Source: an uncultured Eubacteriales bacterium | GTDB lineage: Bacteria; Bacillota; Clostridia; Christensenellales; UBA1242 | Assembly (NCBI GenBank): GCA_948695535.1 | Contig: CAPRTS010000001.1 | Location: forward strand, 124,001-188,000 | Reading direction: 5' to 3' | DNA length: 64,000 nucleotides | Part shown: positions 26,908-35,522 of the stretch, piece after piece | Layout of the letters: each line of letters begins with the position of its first letter | How positions within the stretch are numbered: position 1 is the first letter of the stretch | Notes under the pieces: generated by a model | Databases searched by the model: none | The model's input: the letters and a program-made list of their open reading frames with translations, nothing else | Told to the model about the DNA's origin: nothing | Position numbers and translations under genes: made by a program

Positions 26908-29061
26908 ATGGATAAAATTTTTGATTTCAAGACTTGTGAACAACATTACAACGATTATTGGTATAACCAAAAGGTCTTTCAGGCACACGTTAATCCTAAT
27001 AAAAAGCCGTTTACGGTGATTATGCCACCACCTAACGTAACCAGTAAGTTACATATTGGTCACGCTTTTGATGATACAATCATTGACGTTTTGATTCGCT
27101 TCAAACGTATGCAAGGTTACGAAGTATTAATGTTGCCGGGGGCTGATCACGCGGCGATTGCGACCGAAGCCAAGGTGGTTACCGAGTTGGCCAAAGAAGG
27201 TTTGACCAAACAAGACTTAACCCGAGCCGAGTTTATGCAACGCATTGAAGCATGGTACGTGAAGTACCAAGGCGAAATTTGTAACCAATTCCGTCGCTTA
27301 GGGTTATCGTGCGATTGGACACGTTTTACCTTTACCATGGACGAACATTGTCAAAAAGAGGTGGTAAAGGCTTTTAATCGTTTGTACCAAGATGGTTATA
27401 TCTATCGTGGTGAACGCATGATCAATTGGTGTCAAAATTGTCACACGGCGTTATCTGATGATGAAGTCGAATACTGCGCAGTTAAGCGTTCGATTTGGAC
27501 GATTAAATACGGAGCGCTGAAAGTAGCGACCACGCGACCGGAAACCTTGTTTGGTGACGTGGCGGTAGCCGTGCACCCCGACGACCCACGTTATCGCGAT
27601 TTGATTGGTCAGGAAGTGCCATTACCGTTGACGGGGCGCACGATTCCGGTAATTGCTGACGCCAGTGTTGACCGTAAATTCGGGACGGGTGCGGTAAAAA
27701 TTACCCCCGCTCATGACCATAATGATTACGCCATGGGAGAACGTCACCACTTGACCGCGGTGAAAGTAATTGACGAAAATGGCCGTTTATTTGGGGAGGC
27801 GGTGGGCAGTTACGCTGGCTTAACCGTGGCGGAAGCCCGCGCCAGAGTGGTGGCCGACTTGCGCGAACAAGGTTTATTGGTTAGTGAAAAACCGCACGTG
27901 TCCAACATTGGACAATGCTACCGTTGCCACCAAACGGTGGAGCCGACGATTTCTCAGCAGTGGTTTGTTAAGATGCGCGACTTGGCACAACCGGCGATTG
28001 CGGCACTGAATAACGGCTTGACAATTGTGCCGAAAAAGTTTCAAAAGATTTACTTGCACTGGCTGAATAACATTAAGGACTGGTGCATTTCGCGGCAACT
28101 GATTTCCGGCCACCGGATCCCTATTAACGGCGAAACCGACGTTTTGGATACGTGGTTTTCGGCGGCATTGTGGCCATTTATTACTCTTAATAAAAATCCC
28201 GACGATTTTAATTACTTTTACCCAACGGCGGTGCTGGTTACGGCCTACGACATTATCTTTTTTTGGGTAATCCGTATGGTTTTTTCGGGACTTTATCATA
28301 CCAAGCAATTACCCTTTCATACCGTATTGATGCATGGTTTAGTGCGCGACAGCCAAGGTCGTAAGATGAGTAAGTCCTTAGGTAACGGCATTGACCCGAT
28401 CGAAGTTATTGACGAATACGGAGCCGATGTGTTGCGCTATTCGTTATTGGCGGGCTCGCGGTTAGATCGTGACCCGCATTATGGTCAAGAAAAAATTACC
28501 AAGGCACGTAACTTTATGAACAAAATATGGAACGCGACTAAGTTTGTGGTAGCACACCGTGATAACGAATTGTTGGTTACCGTACTGGAAAACTTTATTA
28601 AGTTGCTGAACCCACTTTGCCCGTATATTACCGAGCAATTATGGCGTGAGTTGGGACACGATAACGATTTGGCTTTTGAAGCATTCCCGACACCAATCAA
28701 AGGTTCTAAGCACTGGATGGTAACCAGTTTGAACAAGGTGATTAGGTCAACTACCCGCCGTTACGAAAAGTATGAATTCGGGGTAGCGGCTAACGAATTA
28801 CAGCAATTTTTCTGGGCTGAATTCTGCGATCAGTATATTGAAGAATGTAAAGGTAAACCCACCGCCAAAGTTGAGAAAACTGCGGTTGTCGCCGATCCGC
28901 AAGTTAAGATTGCGTTTTATCGTGCGGAAATTGCTCGTTGCGAAAAGATGCTGGGGAACTTTAACTTTGTGCAAAAAGCACCCGCTGCGTTGGTACAACA
29001 AGAACAACAGAAACTTGCCAAATACCAAGAATTATTGTACAATTTAACTGGTGAACAATAA
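26908..29061 (+). CDS. valS: Valyl-tRNA synthetase with rearranged anticodon-binding domain
   Basis: 717 residues against 860-950 usual. Class I motifs are intact: HIGH at about 50-53, KMSKS near 486, ATTRPETLFGDVAVAV and FGTGAVKITPAHDHND of the editing domain. The usual segment between GHRIP and DVLDTWFS is shortened. After KARNFMNKIWNATKFV, the block matching the late part of the domain (LLVTVLENFIKLLNPLCPYI, residues about 555-598) comes before the block that normally precedes it (WMVTSLNKVIRSTTRRYEKY to EFCDQYIEE, about 602-650). The C-terminal coiled coil (FVQKAPAALVQQEQQKLAKY) is kept. Charges tRNA-Val. Confidence 0.93.
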   Translation: MDKIFDFKTCEQHYNDYWYNQKVFQAHVNPNKKPFTVIMPPPNVTSKLHIGHAFDDTIIDVLIRFKRMQGYEVLMLPGADHAAIATEAKVVTELAKEGLTKQDLTRAEFMQRIEAWYVKYQGEICNQFRRLGLSCDWTRFTFTMDEHCQKEVVKAFNRLYQDGYIYRGERMINWCQNCHTALSDDEVEYCAVKRSIWTIKYGALKVATTRPETLFGDVAVAVHPDDPRYRDLIGQEVPLPLTGRTIPVIADASVDRKFGTGAVKITPAHDHNDYAMGERHHLTAVKVIDENGRLFGEAVGSYAGLTVAEARARVVADLREQGLLVSEKPHVSNIGQCYRCHQTVEPTISQQWFVKMRDLAQPAIAALNNGLTIVPKKFQKIYLHWLNNIKDWCISRQLISGHRIPINGETDVLDTWFSAALWPFITLNKNPDDFNYFYPTAVLVTAYDIIFFWVIRMVFSGLYHTKQLPFHTVLMHGLVRDSQGRKMSKSLGNGIDPIEVIDEYGADVLRYSLLAGSRLDRDPHYGQEKITKARNFMNKIWNATKFVVAHRDNELLVTVLENFIKLLNPLCPYITEQLWRELGHDNDLAFEAFPTPIKGSKHWMVTSLNKVIRSTTRRYEKYEFGVAANELQQFFWAEFCDQYIEECKGKPTAKVEKTAVVADPQVKIAFYRAEIARCEKMLGNFNFVQKAPAALVQQEQQKLAKYQELLYNLTGEQ

Positions 29062-29608
29062 TCGCTCGACTTATTTTGTCCCTGACGAAATGACGCGCAA
29101 GATTATCTTGCTGTTCATTTTTGAAAAAATGGAAATCCCGTTGTCGGAAACCACGTTGTCGGAAATTATTATGTCCAACCCCGATTTGATGACTTATATG
29201 GATTATCGCGACGCGTTGGCGAAGATTATGGACGTCCACTTTGTCGTGGCCAAAAATATCGGCGGGGATATTATGTACCTGCTGACTAAGGACGGACGCG
29301 ATTGTTTAACTCACTTTTGGAAAAAAATTCCGGCTTCGGTACGCGAAATGATAATTAAGTATACTGAAGAAAATAAGTTACGCATGAAGCGTAGTCAAGA
29401 GTACCGCATCGATTATTATAAAAATGGTGATGGTACGTACACCGCGGTCTTTGCGATTAAAGACTATACGGCTTCGGCGAACTTAATGGAATTGAAAATG
29501 CGGGTGCCATCGCGGGCGGATGCCATGCGTGCGGCTTCGCGTTGGAAAGACAAAGCCCCCGAAGTTTTTGACTTCGTGTACAATGGGCTGGTCGAGGAGG
29601 AACGATAA
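29051..29608 (+). CDS. DUF4364-like protein
   Basis: 185 residues. A winged-helix-like N-terminal half (MTRKIILLFIFEKMEIPLSE, SEIIMSNPDLMTYMDYRDAL) followed by a beta-rich part (YRIDYYKNGDGTYTAVFAIKD) fits the DUF4364 family found in Clostridia, function unknown and possibly regulatory. GTG start 29051 overlaps valS by 11 bp; an alternative ATG at 29090 would cut the conserved beginning. Confidence 0.72.
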   Translation: MNNNRSTYFVPDEMTRKIILLFIFEKMEIPLSETTLSEIIMSNPDLMTYMDYRDALAKIMDVHFVVAKNIGGDIMYLLTKDGRDCLTHFWKKIPASVREMIIKYTEENKLRMKRSQEYRIDYYKNGDGTYTAVFAIKDYTASANLMELKMRVPSRADAMRAASRWKDKAPEVFDFVYNGLVEEER

Positions 29609-29609
29609 T

Positions 29610-29876
29610 ATGCGACAATTTACTTATCAACCACAAGGAGTATGCAGTCGGCAAATGCAGTTTGAATTGGACGACAATGATGTCGTGCATAACGTTAAAT
29701 TTATGGGTGGTTGCCCGGGAAACACGGTTGGGGTAGCAACCTTGGCCGAAGGACGCAAGGCTACGGATTTAATTAAAATGTTAAAAAATATCGACTGCGG
29801 TGGGCGGGGTACCAGTTGCCCAGACCAATTGGCCACCGCGTTACAGCAAGCCTTGACGCAAGCATTAAGGAAATAA
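29610..29876 (+). CDS. TSCPD domain protein (TIGR03905-like)
   Basis: 88 residues, nearly entirely one TSCPD domain: GVCSRQMQFEL, FMGGCPGNTVGVATLAEGR and the TSCPDQLATAL signature with conserved cysteines. This domain also occurs at the C-terminus of some ribonucleotide reductases; location two genes before nrdD supports a link with nucleotide reduction. RBS GAGGAGGA at 29594. Function of the stand-alone form is not known. Confidence 0.85.
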   Translation: MRQFTYQPQGVCSRQMQFELDDNDVVHNVKFMGGCPGNTVGVATLAEGRKATDLIKMLKNIDCGGRGTSCPDQLATALQQALTQALRK

Positions 29877-29879
29877 AAT

Positions 29880-30965
29880 ATGGCTAAGTCCCAGCCTAAA
29901 ACCAAACGACGTATCCGGCGGGCGCTGTTTGCCTTTTCGGTAACCCGGTTGGTGGTTTGTGCTGTTTTATTGGCGGTGCTGGTCGGAGCGTATTTTGTAC
30001 TGCCACGTTTTATTGATTTAGGCGGAAAGACTGCTAGTGACGTAGCGGCCTTGGTTTGGCATACAGTAGATGTAGGGCAAGGCGATTGTACTATTGTGCA
30101 ATTTCCCGACGACAAAGTGTTAATGGTGGACACGGGTAAGCCCGATGCGTACTCGACGATTGTCCAGTACTTGCAAAAGTTACACATTACTACCATTGAT
30201 TGGTTAGTAATTTCGCACCCCGACGACGACCATTACGGCTCTGCGCCCAAACTATTGGCTAACAGCAGTTTAACCTTCAAGCAAAACTACTGCGCGAACT
30301 ATCCGGACAAGAACGATAAAAAGACTTATCGCGCCATGGTCAATAATCCCGATTATAACTTCCAAGTACCCAGTGACGGGCAACAGATAGGGACGGACGA
30401 CTATACGATTACCTTTGTTAGTCCGTTCGCCGCGGATACGATCAGCAGTACCAATCTTTCCAACAATACGTCTTTGATGATGACCATTGAATACTATAAC
30501 AAGATTTTTGTTTTAACGGGTGACGCCAGTTACAGTAATGGTACTGATGCGGAAGGGCTGTTTATTAAACACGCAACTGCTTTGGGACTGTTTACCAACT
30601 AAGTCAACCAGCAAGTAATTTTGAAGGTTGGTCATCACGGCAGTAGCAGCAGTTCGGGTGATGCGTTCTTGGCGTATATCTTTGGTGATAATCCGCAAAA
30701 CAATTTTGCGTTAATTTCGTGTGGCCAAGGTAATAAGTATGGACACCCCACGGATGCCGCGCTTAACCGCTTAAGGCAATACTGCGCAACCGATAACATT
30801 TTGGTGACGATGGAGGTTGGGGATATCGTAGTTGCGGCCAGTGAGGGCGCTTTAATTATCAATGGCAAGGATTATCACGTATCGTATACGATGATTTTTG
30901 TCGGGGTTGGTGTCGCGATTGTCGTGCTTTGCTTCTTTAATTACGGAATACGCGAAAGGAGATAA
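29880..30965 (+). pseudogene. Metallo-beta-lactamase-fold (ComEC-like) membrane-anchored protein, interrupted by one in-frame TAA
   Basis: One reading frame encodes an N-terminal anchor (about 22-45), the MBL fold with VDVGQGDCTI, LVISHPDDDHYGSA and VLTGDA, then TAA at 30600-30602, and continues in the same frame with VILKVGHHGSSSSSGDA, HPTDAALNRL and a C-terminal membrane helix. Without the stop it would be 361 residues. The motif HHGS is needed for the metal site, so the truncated product should be inactive. The rest shows no decay, so this could be a recent mutation, a sequencing error or a readthrough site. ComEC-like hydrolases act on nucleic acid or nucleotides outside the membrane. Confidence 0.8.
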
Positions 30966-30970
30966 TCTTA

Positions 30971-32782
30971 ATGAATTACGAGGACAAAATCGTAACGCTG
31001 TTCGACCAATATCTGGACGGCGACGATTACAGTGTTAAAAATAACGCTAATATGCAAAAGTCGGTCAGTGGACTTAATAATTTCGTGCGCGAAGAAATAA
31101 CTAAGACTTATTGGTTGCATAAAATTTATCCTACTGCCATCGCCGAAGCACACCGCAGTGGGGCGTTCCACATTCACGACTTGGGTTTTTTCGGCCCTTA
31201 TTGTGTCGGTTGGGATTTAAGACAATTACTGGTGTTGGGGTTTACAGGAGTCCCGGGTAAGGTGTCCGCCGCGCCTGCCAGCAATTTGCGGGACGCCTTA
31301 AACCAAATCGTGAACGCAACGTTTACCTTGCAGGGTGAAGCCGCCGGTGCCCAAGCCTGGTCATCGTTCGATACGTATTTGGCTCCGTTTATCCGTCACG
31401 ACCATTTGGACTTTGCAACCGTGCGGGAACATTTGGCTGAGTTTGTTTTTAACATGAATGTGGCGACGCGCGCGGGGTTCCAATGTCCGTTTTCCAATAT
31501 TACTTTGGATTTGCGTTGTCCCAAAACTTTACGTGATGAATACGTCGTGATTGGTGGTATGATGCGCGACACCACCTACGGGGAATACCAAACCGAAATG
31601 GACATTTTTAATCTGGCTTTTTGCGACGTGATGTTGGCCGGCGACGCTGACGGGCGAGTTTTTTCGTTTCCTATTCCCACCATTAACGTTACCAAAGACA
31701 CAGACTGGGATAGTCCCGTCATGACCAAAGTCTTGGCCATGACGGGGAAGTACGGGATTCCGTATTTTGCTAATTACATCAATGCTGACCTTAACCCCGA
31801 AGATGCGGTATCAATGTGTTGCCGACTGCGTTTAGATGTGCGGGAACTGCGCAAGCGGGGTGGCGGTTTGTTCGGCTCAAACCCTTTAACCGGTAGTATC
31901 GGGGTGGTGACTTTGAATTTGCCACGCTTGGGTTATGAATGTCATACGGAAAACGAATTTTTTGACCGTTTGGGACAGTTGACCGACTTAGCCAAAGACA
32001 GTCTAGAACTTAAACGCCAGGTGGTGGAAGCCCAAACAGTGGCTGGTTTGTATCCGTACAGTGCGTTTTATTTACAGAGTGTTAAAGAACGCACGGGACA
32101 GTATTGGGCGAACCACTTCAATACGATTGGCATCATCGGTATGCACGAATGTTTAGTAAATTTGAAAAAAGTTGGCTTAGCCACCACTACGGGACAAAAG
32201 TTTGCACTGAAAGTAATGCACTTTCTGCGCGATAAATTACAGTCCTATCAGGTAACAACCGGACACGTTTATAACTTGGAAGCTACACCCGCCGAAGGAG
32301 TTAGTTACCGTTTGGCCAAGTTAGATCGTCAAGCCTATCCGGCAATAATTACGGCAGGTACGCCCACGGCTCCTTATTATACTAACAGTACCCAATTGCC
32401 GGTGGGGTATACCGATGATGTTTTTACCATGATTAAGTGGCAAGACCAATTGCAATCTTTGTATACCGGCGGCACGGTGGTGCATTTATATACGGGAGAA
32501 AAATTAGATGACCCCGTGGCAATCAAGTCGTTATTACAAAAAATATTTAACCATTACCGAATGCCGTACCTATCCCTAACGCCTACTTTTTCAATTTGCC
32601 CGACACATGGTTACTTGGCAGGTGAACATTGGCAATGTCCGACTTGTGGGGCAGACACCGAAGTGTGGAGCCGGGTGGTAGGTTTTTTGCGTCCGGTGGA
32701 AAATTATAACGCAGGTAAGCGTCAAGAATATCGCGAACGGCGTAAGTATAATTTGGCTAAAAGTTTGGCGCGTCATGAGTAA
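30971..32782 (+). CDS. nrdD: Anaerobic ribonucleoside-triphosphate reductase NrdD
   Basis: 603 residues. Substrate-site thiyl cysteine in GFQCPFSNITLDL, zinc ribbon CPTHG...CPTCG and glycyl radical loop with Gly571 in SRVVGFLRPVENYNAGK. It reduces NTPs to dNTPs under anoxia. The N-terminus starts directly with the catalytic domain: the ATP-cone found in E. coli NrdD is absent, so allosteric activity control may be lacking. RBS AAGGAGA. Overlaps nrdG by 8 bp. Confidence 0.95.
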   Translation: MNYEDKIVTLFDQYLDGDDYSVKNNANMQKSVSGLNNFVREEITKTYWLHKIYPTAIAEAHRSGAFHIHDLGFFGPYCVGWDLRQLLVLGFTGVPGKVSAAPASNLRDALNQIVNATFTLQGEAAGAQAWSSFDTYLAPFIRHDHLDFATVREHLAEFVFNMNVATRAGFQCPFSNITLDLRCPKTLRDEYVVIGGMMRDTTYGEYQTEMDIFNLAFCDVMLAGDADGRVFSFPIPTINVTKDTDWDSPVMTKVLAMTGKYGIPYFANYINADLNPEDAVSMCCRLRLDVRELRKRGGGLFGSNPLTGSIGVVTLNLPRLGYECHTENEFFDRLGQLTDLAKDSLELKRQVVEAQTVAGLYPYSAFYLQSVKERTGQYWANHFNTIGIIGMHECLVNLKKVGLATTTGQKFALKVMHFLRDKLQSYQVTTGHVYNLEATPAEGVSYRLAKLDRQAYPAIITAGTPTAPYYTNSTQLPVGYTDDVFTMIKWQDQLQSLYTGGTVVHLYTGEKLDDPVAIKSLLQKIFNHYRMPYLSLTPTFSICPTHGYLAGEHWQCPTCGADTEVWSRVVGFLRPVENYNAGKRQEYRERRKYNLAKSLARHE

Positions 32783-33443
32783 TGATTGGCTAGTCGCGGG
32801 GTGGCAACCCGTATCCTTAATTGATTATCCGGGGAAAGTGGCAACAGTAATTTTCTTGGCGGGTTGTAATTGGCGTTGCCATTATTGCCATAACTCTCAG
32901 TTATGGTGTAGCAAGGCTAATACTTTGCCATTTAAACGTGTGGTCAATTATTTACGTGCTAATCACGATTTGTTGGACGGGGTGGTAATTAGCGGTGGCG
33001 AACCAACTTTATGTCCGTATTTGTCGCAAATATTGCGTACGATTAAACGGTTAGGTTTAGCAGTGAAACTGGATACTAATGGCTCCCGTCCCGCTGTGGT
33101 GCGGCGTTTGGTGCGTGCAGGGCTGGTTGACTTTGTGGCCTTGGATCTTAAAGCTCCTGCTAACAAGCACGTGACTATTACTGGGCAACCGCTAAACCCA
33201 GTATTAACTATGGTACGCTGGTTAAAGTCGCAAAATATTGTACCGTATCTCTTTCGTACTACATTAAGCCCACGGTTAACAACTGCGGATTTGCAAATAA
33301 TGGGGGCAGAACTGGTTAATGGAGCAACGACTTGGCAAATTCAACAATGTCGCTGTGAAGGAGCTTATGACACCAAAAAAGTGCGGGAAATGATCGTTGG
33401 TTTGGAAAAATACGCCCAACATATTGTGGTGCGTGGGTTATGA
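32775..33443 (+). CDS. nrdG: Anaerobic ribonucleotide reductase activating protein NrdG (radical SAM)
   Basis: 222 residues. CNWRCHYC is the CxxxCxxC motif for the 4Fe-4S cluster, with SLIDYPGKVATVIFLAG before it and GGEPTL after it. It abstracts H from Gly571 of NrdD to make the glycyl radical, using SAM and an electron donor. The LIDYPGK start is of the TIGR02495 type. Last gene of the nrd operon. Confidence 0.93.
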   Translation: MSNDWLVAGWQPVSLIDYPGKVATVIFLAGCNWRCHYCHNSQLWCSKANTLPFKRVVNYLRANHDLLDGVVISGGEPTLCPYLSQILRTIKRLGLAVKLDTNGSRPAVVRRLVRAGLVDFVALDLKAPANKHVTITGQPLNPVLTMVRWLKSQNIVPYLFRTTLSPRLTTADLQIMGAELVNGATTWQIQQCRCEGAYDTKKVREMIVGLEKYAQHIVVRGL

Positions 33444-33474
33444 TAAATACTATATAATGTATAAAATAACCATT

Positions 33475-33502
33475 TTGAGTGGTTTTTGAGTTATGCTATA
33501 AT
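33475..33502 (+). promoter_or_regulatory. Promoter of the topoisomerase operon, leaderless start
   Basis: TTGAGT (33475-33480), 16 bp, TATAAT (33497-33502); ATG 33510 is 7 bp downstream. A second TATAAT stands at 33453-33458. Confidence 0.65.
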
Positions 33503-33509
33503 AGAACAT

Positions 33510-35522
33510 ATGGCAAATGAAAAAAACTCTTACCAGGCCAGTGATTTGCAATTACTGAAAGGACTGGACGCGGTGCGAAAGCGCCCTGGCATGTACATTG
33601 GTACTACCGGGGCCAAGGGTATGCACCATTTATTATGGGAAATTGTGGATAACGGGATTGATGAAATCGCTAATGGCTTTGGTAATGCTTTGGTAGTGAC
33701 GATTCACCAAGATAATTCGGTAACGGTTGAAGATAATGGCCGTGGCATTCCGGTTGATTTGCACAAAGAATTGCAAATTTCTGGCGTGGAAATGGTCTTT
33801 ACCGAATTGCACGCCGGTGGTAAGTTTGACAATAATAATTACAGTTTTTCGGGCGGTTTGCACGGGGTTGGGGCTTCGGTAGTTAACGCTTTGTCGGAAT
33901 ACTGCGAGGTAACGGTTTATAAAAACGGTAAGGAACACTACGTACGCTTTTCGCCACACTTGGATGTTACCGACGGCAAGATGCATTGGGGCGTGGCTGA
34001 CGAGCCCTTAAAAGTGGTTGGTCGAACTTTGAAAAATGGGACACGGGTACATTTTTTGCCCGATGCCGAAATGTTTAACCACGCTGAATTTGATTACAAA
34101 GTGATTACTAAGCGTTTAGAAGAATTGGCCTTCTTAAATCAAGGTATTGAAATCACTTTGGTTGATGAAAGAATCGACGCCAATGATACCGAATATCCGC
34201 GTGAGTGTAATTTTAAATACGATGGTGGCGTTGCCGACTTTGTTACTTATTTGAATGAAGGTAAGAATACATTATACAAACAACCGTTAATTATTGCTGG
34301 GGCAACCGATAAAATGCCAATTACTTTCGCATTGCAACATACTGATGGCTTTGTAGAAAGTATTTTTTCTTACGTTAACAATATCCCGACTTCGGAAGGT
34401 GGTACGCACGAAACTGGTTTCAAAACTGCCATTACGCGAGCGTTCAACCAGTTAGGTAAACAGTATGGTTACTTGAAAGAAAAAGACGGTATTTTGCAAG
34501 GTGAAGATTACCGTGAAGGGGTGACTGCTGTTTTGTCGGTAAAAATGAAGGAAGTCCAATTTGAAGGACAAACCAAAACCAAGTTGGGTAACCCCGAAGC
34601 TAAAAGTGAAGTGGAAACCTTTACTTATAATGGTTTAATTGATTATTTCAAAGATGCGGATAAAAATGCCGAAAAGAAAAGTTTATTAGAGATAATTATC
34701 AATAAGGCCAAAGCTGCCGCCCGTGTGCGGGAAGCAGCACGTAAAGCCAAGGACATAGCACGTAGTAAAAATAGTATCGACGGAAACGTCTTGATTGGTA
34801 AATTAGCCAGTTGCAGTGGCCGTCGTCCTGAATTGAACGAAATTTTTATCGTGGAAGGGGACAGTGCGGGCGGTACGGCTAAACAAGGTCGTGACCGCAG
34901 TACGCAAGCCATCTTGCCGTTACGTGGTAAACCATTGAATGCCGAAAAAAAACGCATTGACCAAGTTCTGGAAAACGAAGAGTTTCGTACGCTGATTGGG
35001 GCGTTAGGTACCGGTATCGGCGAAGATTTTAATTTGGACAATTTACGTTACCACAAAGTCATTATTATGGCCGATGCGGATCAAGACGGTGGACATATTC
35101 GTTGCATTTTGCTGACGTTCTTTTACCGTTATATGAAGGATTTAATTGCCCAAGGTCACGTTTATACAGCTATGCCACCATTATTCAAAGTGACCAAAAA
35201 AGACGTGCATCGTTACTGCTATGATGATAACGAATTAAAAGAAGTGACCAAAGTTATTAAGGGAGGCACCATTCAGCGGTATAAAGGGTTGGGTGAAATG
35301 AACGCTGATCAATTGTGGGAAACCACGATGAGTCCAAAAACCCGTAAATTATGCCGGATAACTTTGGACGACGCGGCGGAAGCGGAGAAATTGATTACCA
35401 CTTTAATGGGTGATGATATTGAAAGCCGCCGTAATTACATCAGCAAACATGCTAATTTTAATAAGCAAGACGATACGGCAACCAAAGCGGTAAAGAGCAA
35501 ATTAGGAGGTTTGAATGGGTGA
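33510..35522 (+). CDS. gyrB/parE: Type IIA DNA topoisomerase subunit B (GyrB/ParE)
   Basis: 670 residues. GHKL ATPase domain (VRKRPGMYIG, EIVDNGIDE, DNGRGIPVD, SGGLHGVGASVVNALSE), transducer, TOPRIM with EGDSAGG and DADQDGGHI (usually DADVDGxHI), and the ending IQRYKGLGEMNADQLWETTM. Cuts and passes duplex DNA with the subunit encoded next. EMNADQLWETTM and FYRYMKDLI resemble ParE of Clostridia, other parts GyrB, so gyrase versus topoisomerase IV is undecided. Start at 33510; it overlaps the next gene by 8 bp. Confidence 0.93.
   Translation: MANEKNSYQASDLQLLKGLDAVRKRPGMYIGTTGAKGMHHLLWEIVDNGIDEIANGFGNALVVTIHQDNSVTVEDNGRGIPVDLHKELQISGVEMVFTELHAGGKFDNNNYSFSGGLHGVGASVVNALSEYCEVTVYKNGKEHYVRFSPHLDVTDGKMHWGVADEPLKVVGRTLKNGTRVHFLPDAEMFNHAEFDYKVITKRLEELAFLNQGIEITLVDERIDANDTEYPRECNFKYDGGVADFVTYLNEGKNTLYKQPLIIAGATDKMPITFALQHTDGFVESIFSYVNNIPTSEGGTHETGFKTAITRAFNQLGKQYGYLKEKDGILQGEDYREGVTAVLSVKMKEVQFEGQTKTKLGNPEAKSEVETFTYNGLIDYFKDADKNAEKKSLLEIIINKAKAAARVREAARKAKDIARSKNSIDGNVLIGKLASCSGRRPELNEIFIVEGDSAGGTAKQGRDRSTQAILPLRGKPLNAEKKRIDQVLENEEFRTLIGALGTGIGEDFNLDNLRYHKVIIMADADQDGGHIRCILLTFFYRYMKDLIAQGHVYTAMPPLFKVTKKDVHRYCYDDNELKEVTKVIKGGTIQRYKGLGEMNADQLWETTMSPKTRKLCRITLDDAAEAEKLITTLMGDDIESRRNYISKHANFNKQDDTATKAVKSKLGGLNG

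Noticed and set aside
26880..26908. T-box riboswitch before valS or asnS
   Set aside because: The start codons lie only 7-8 bp after the -10 boxes, leaving no leader.
30600..30602. Alternative genetic code or selenocysteine at the internal stop of the MBL gene
   Set aside because: The codon is TAA, TAA ends many other genes here, and no recoding structure was recognised.
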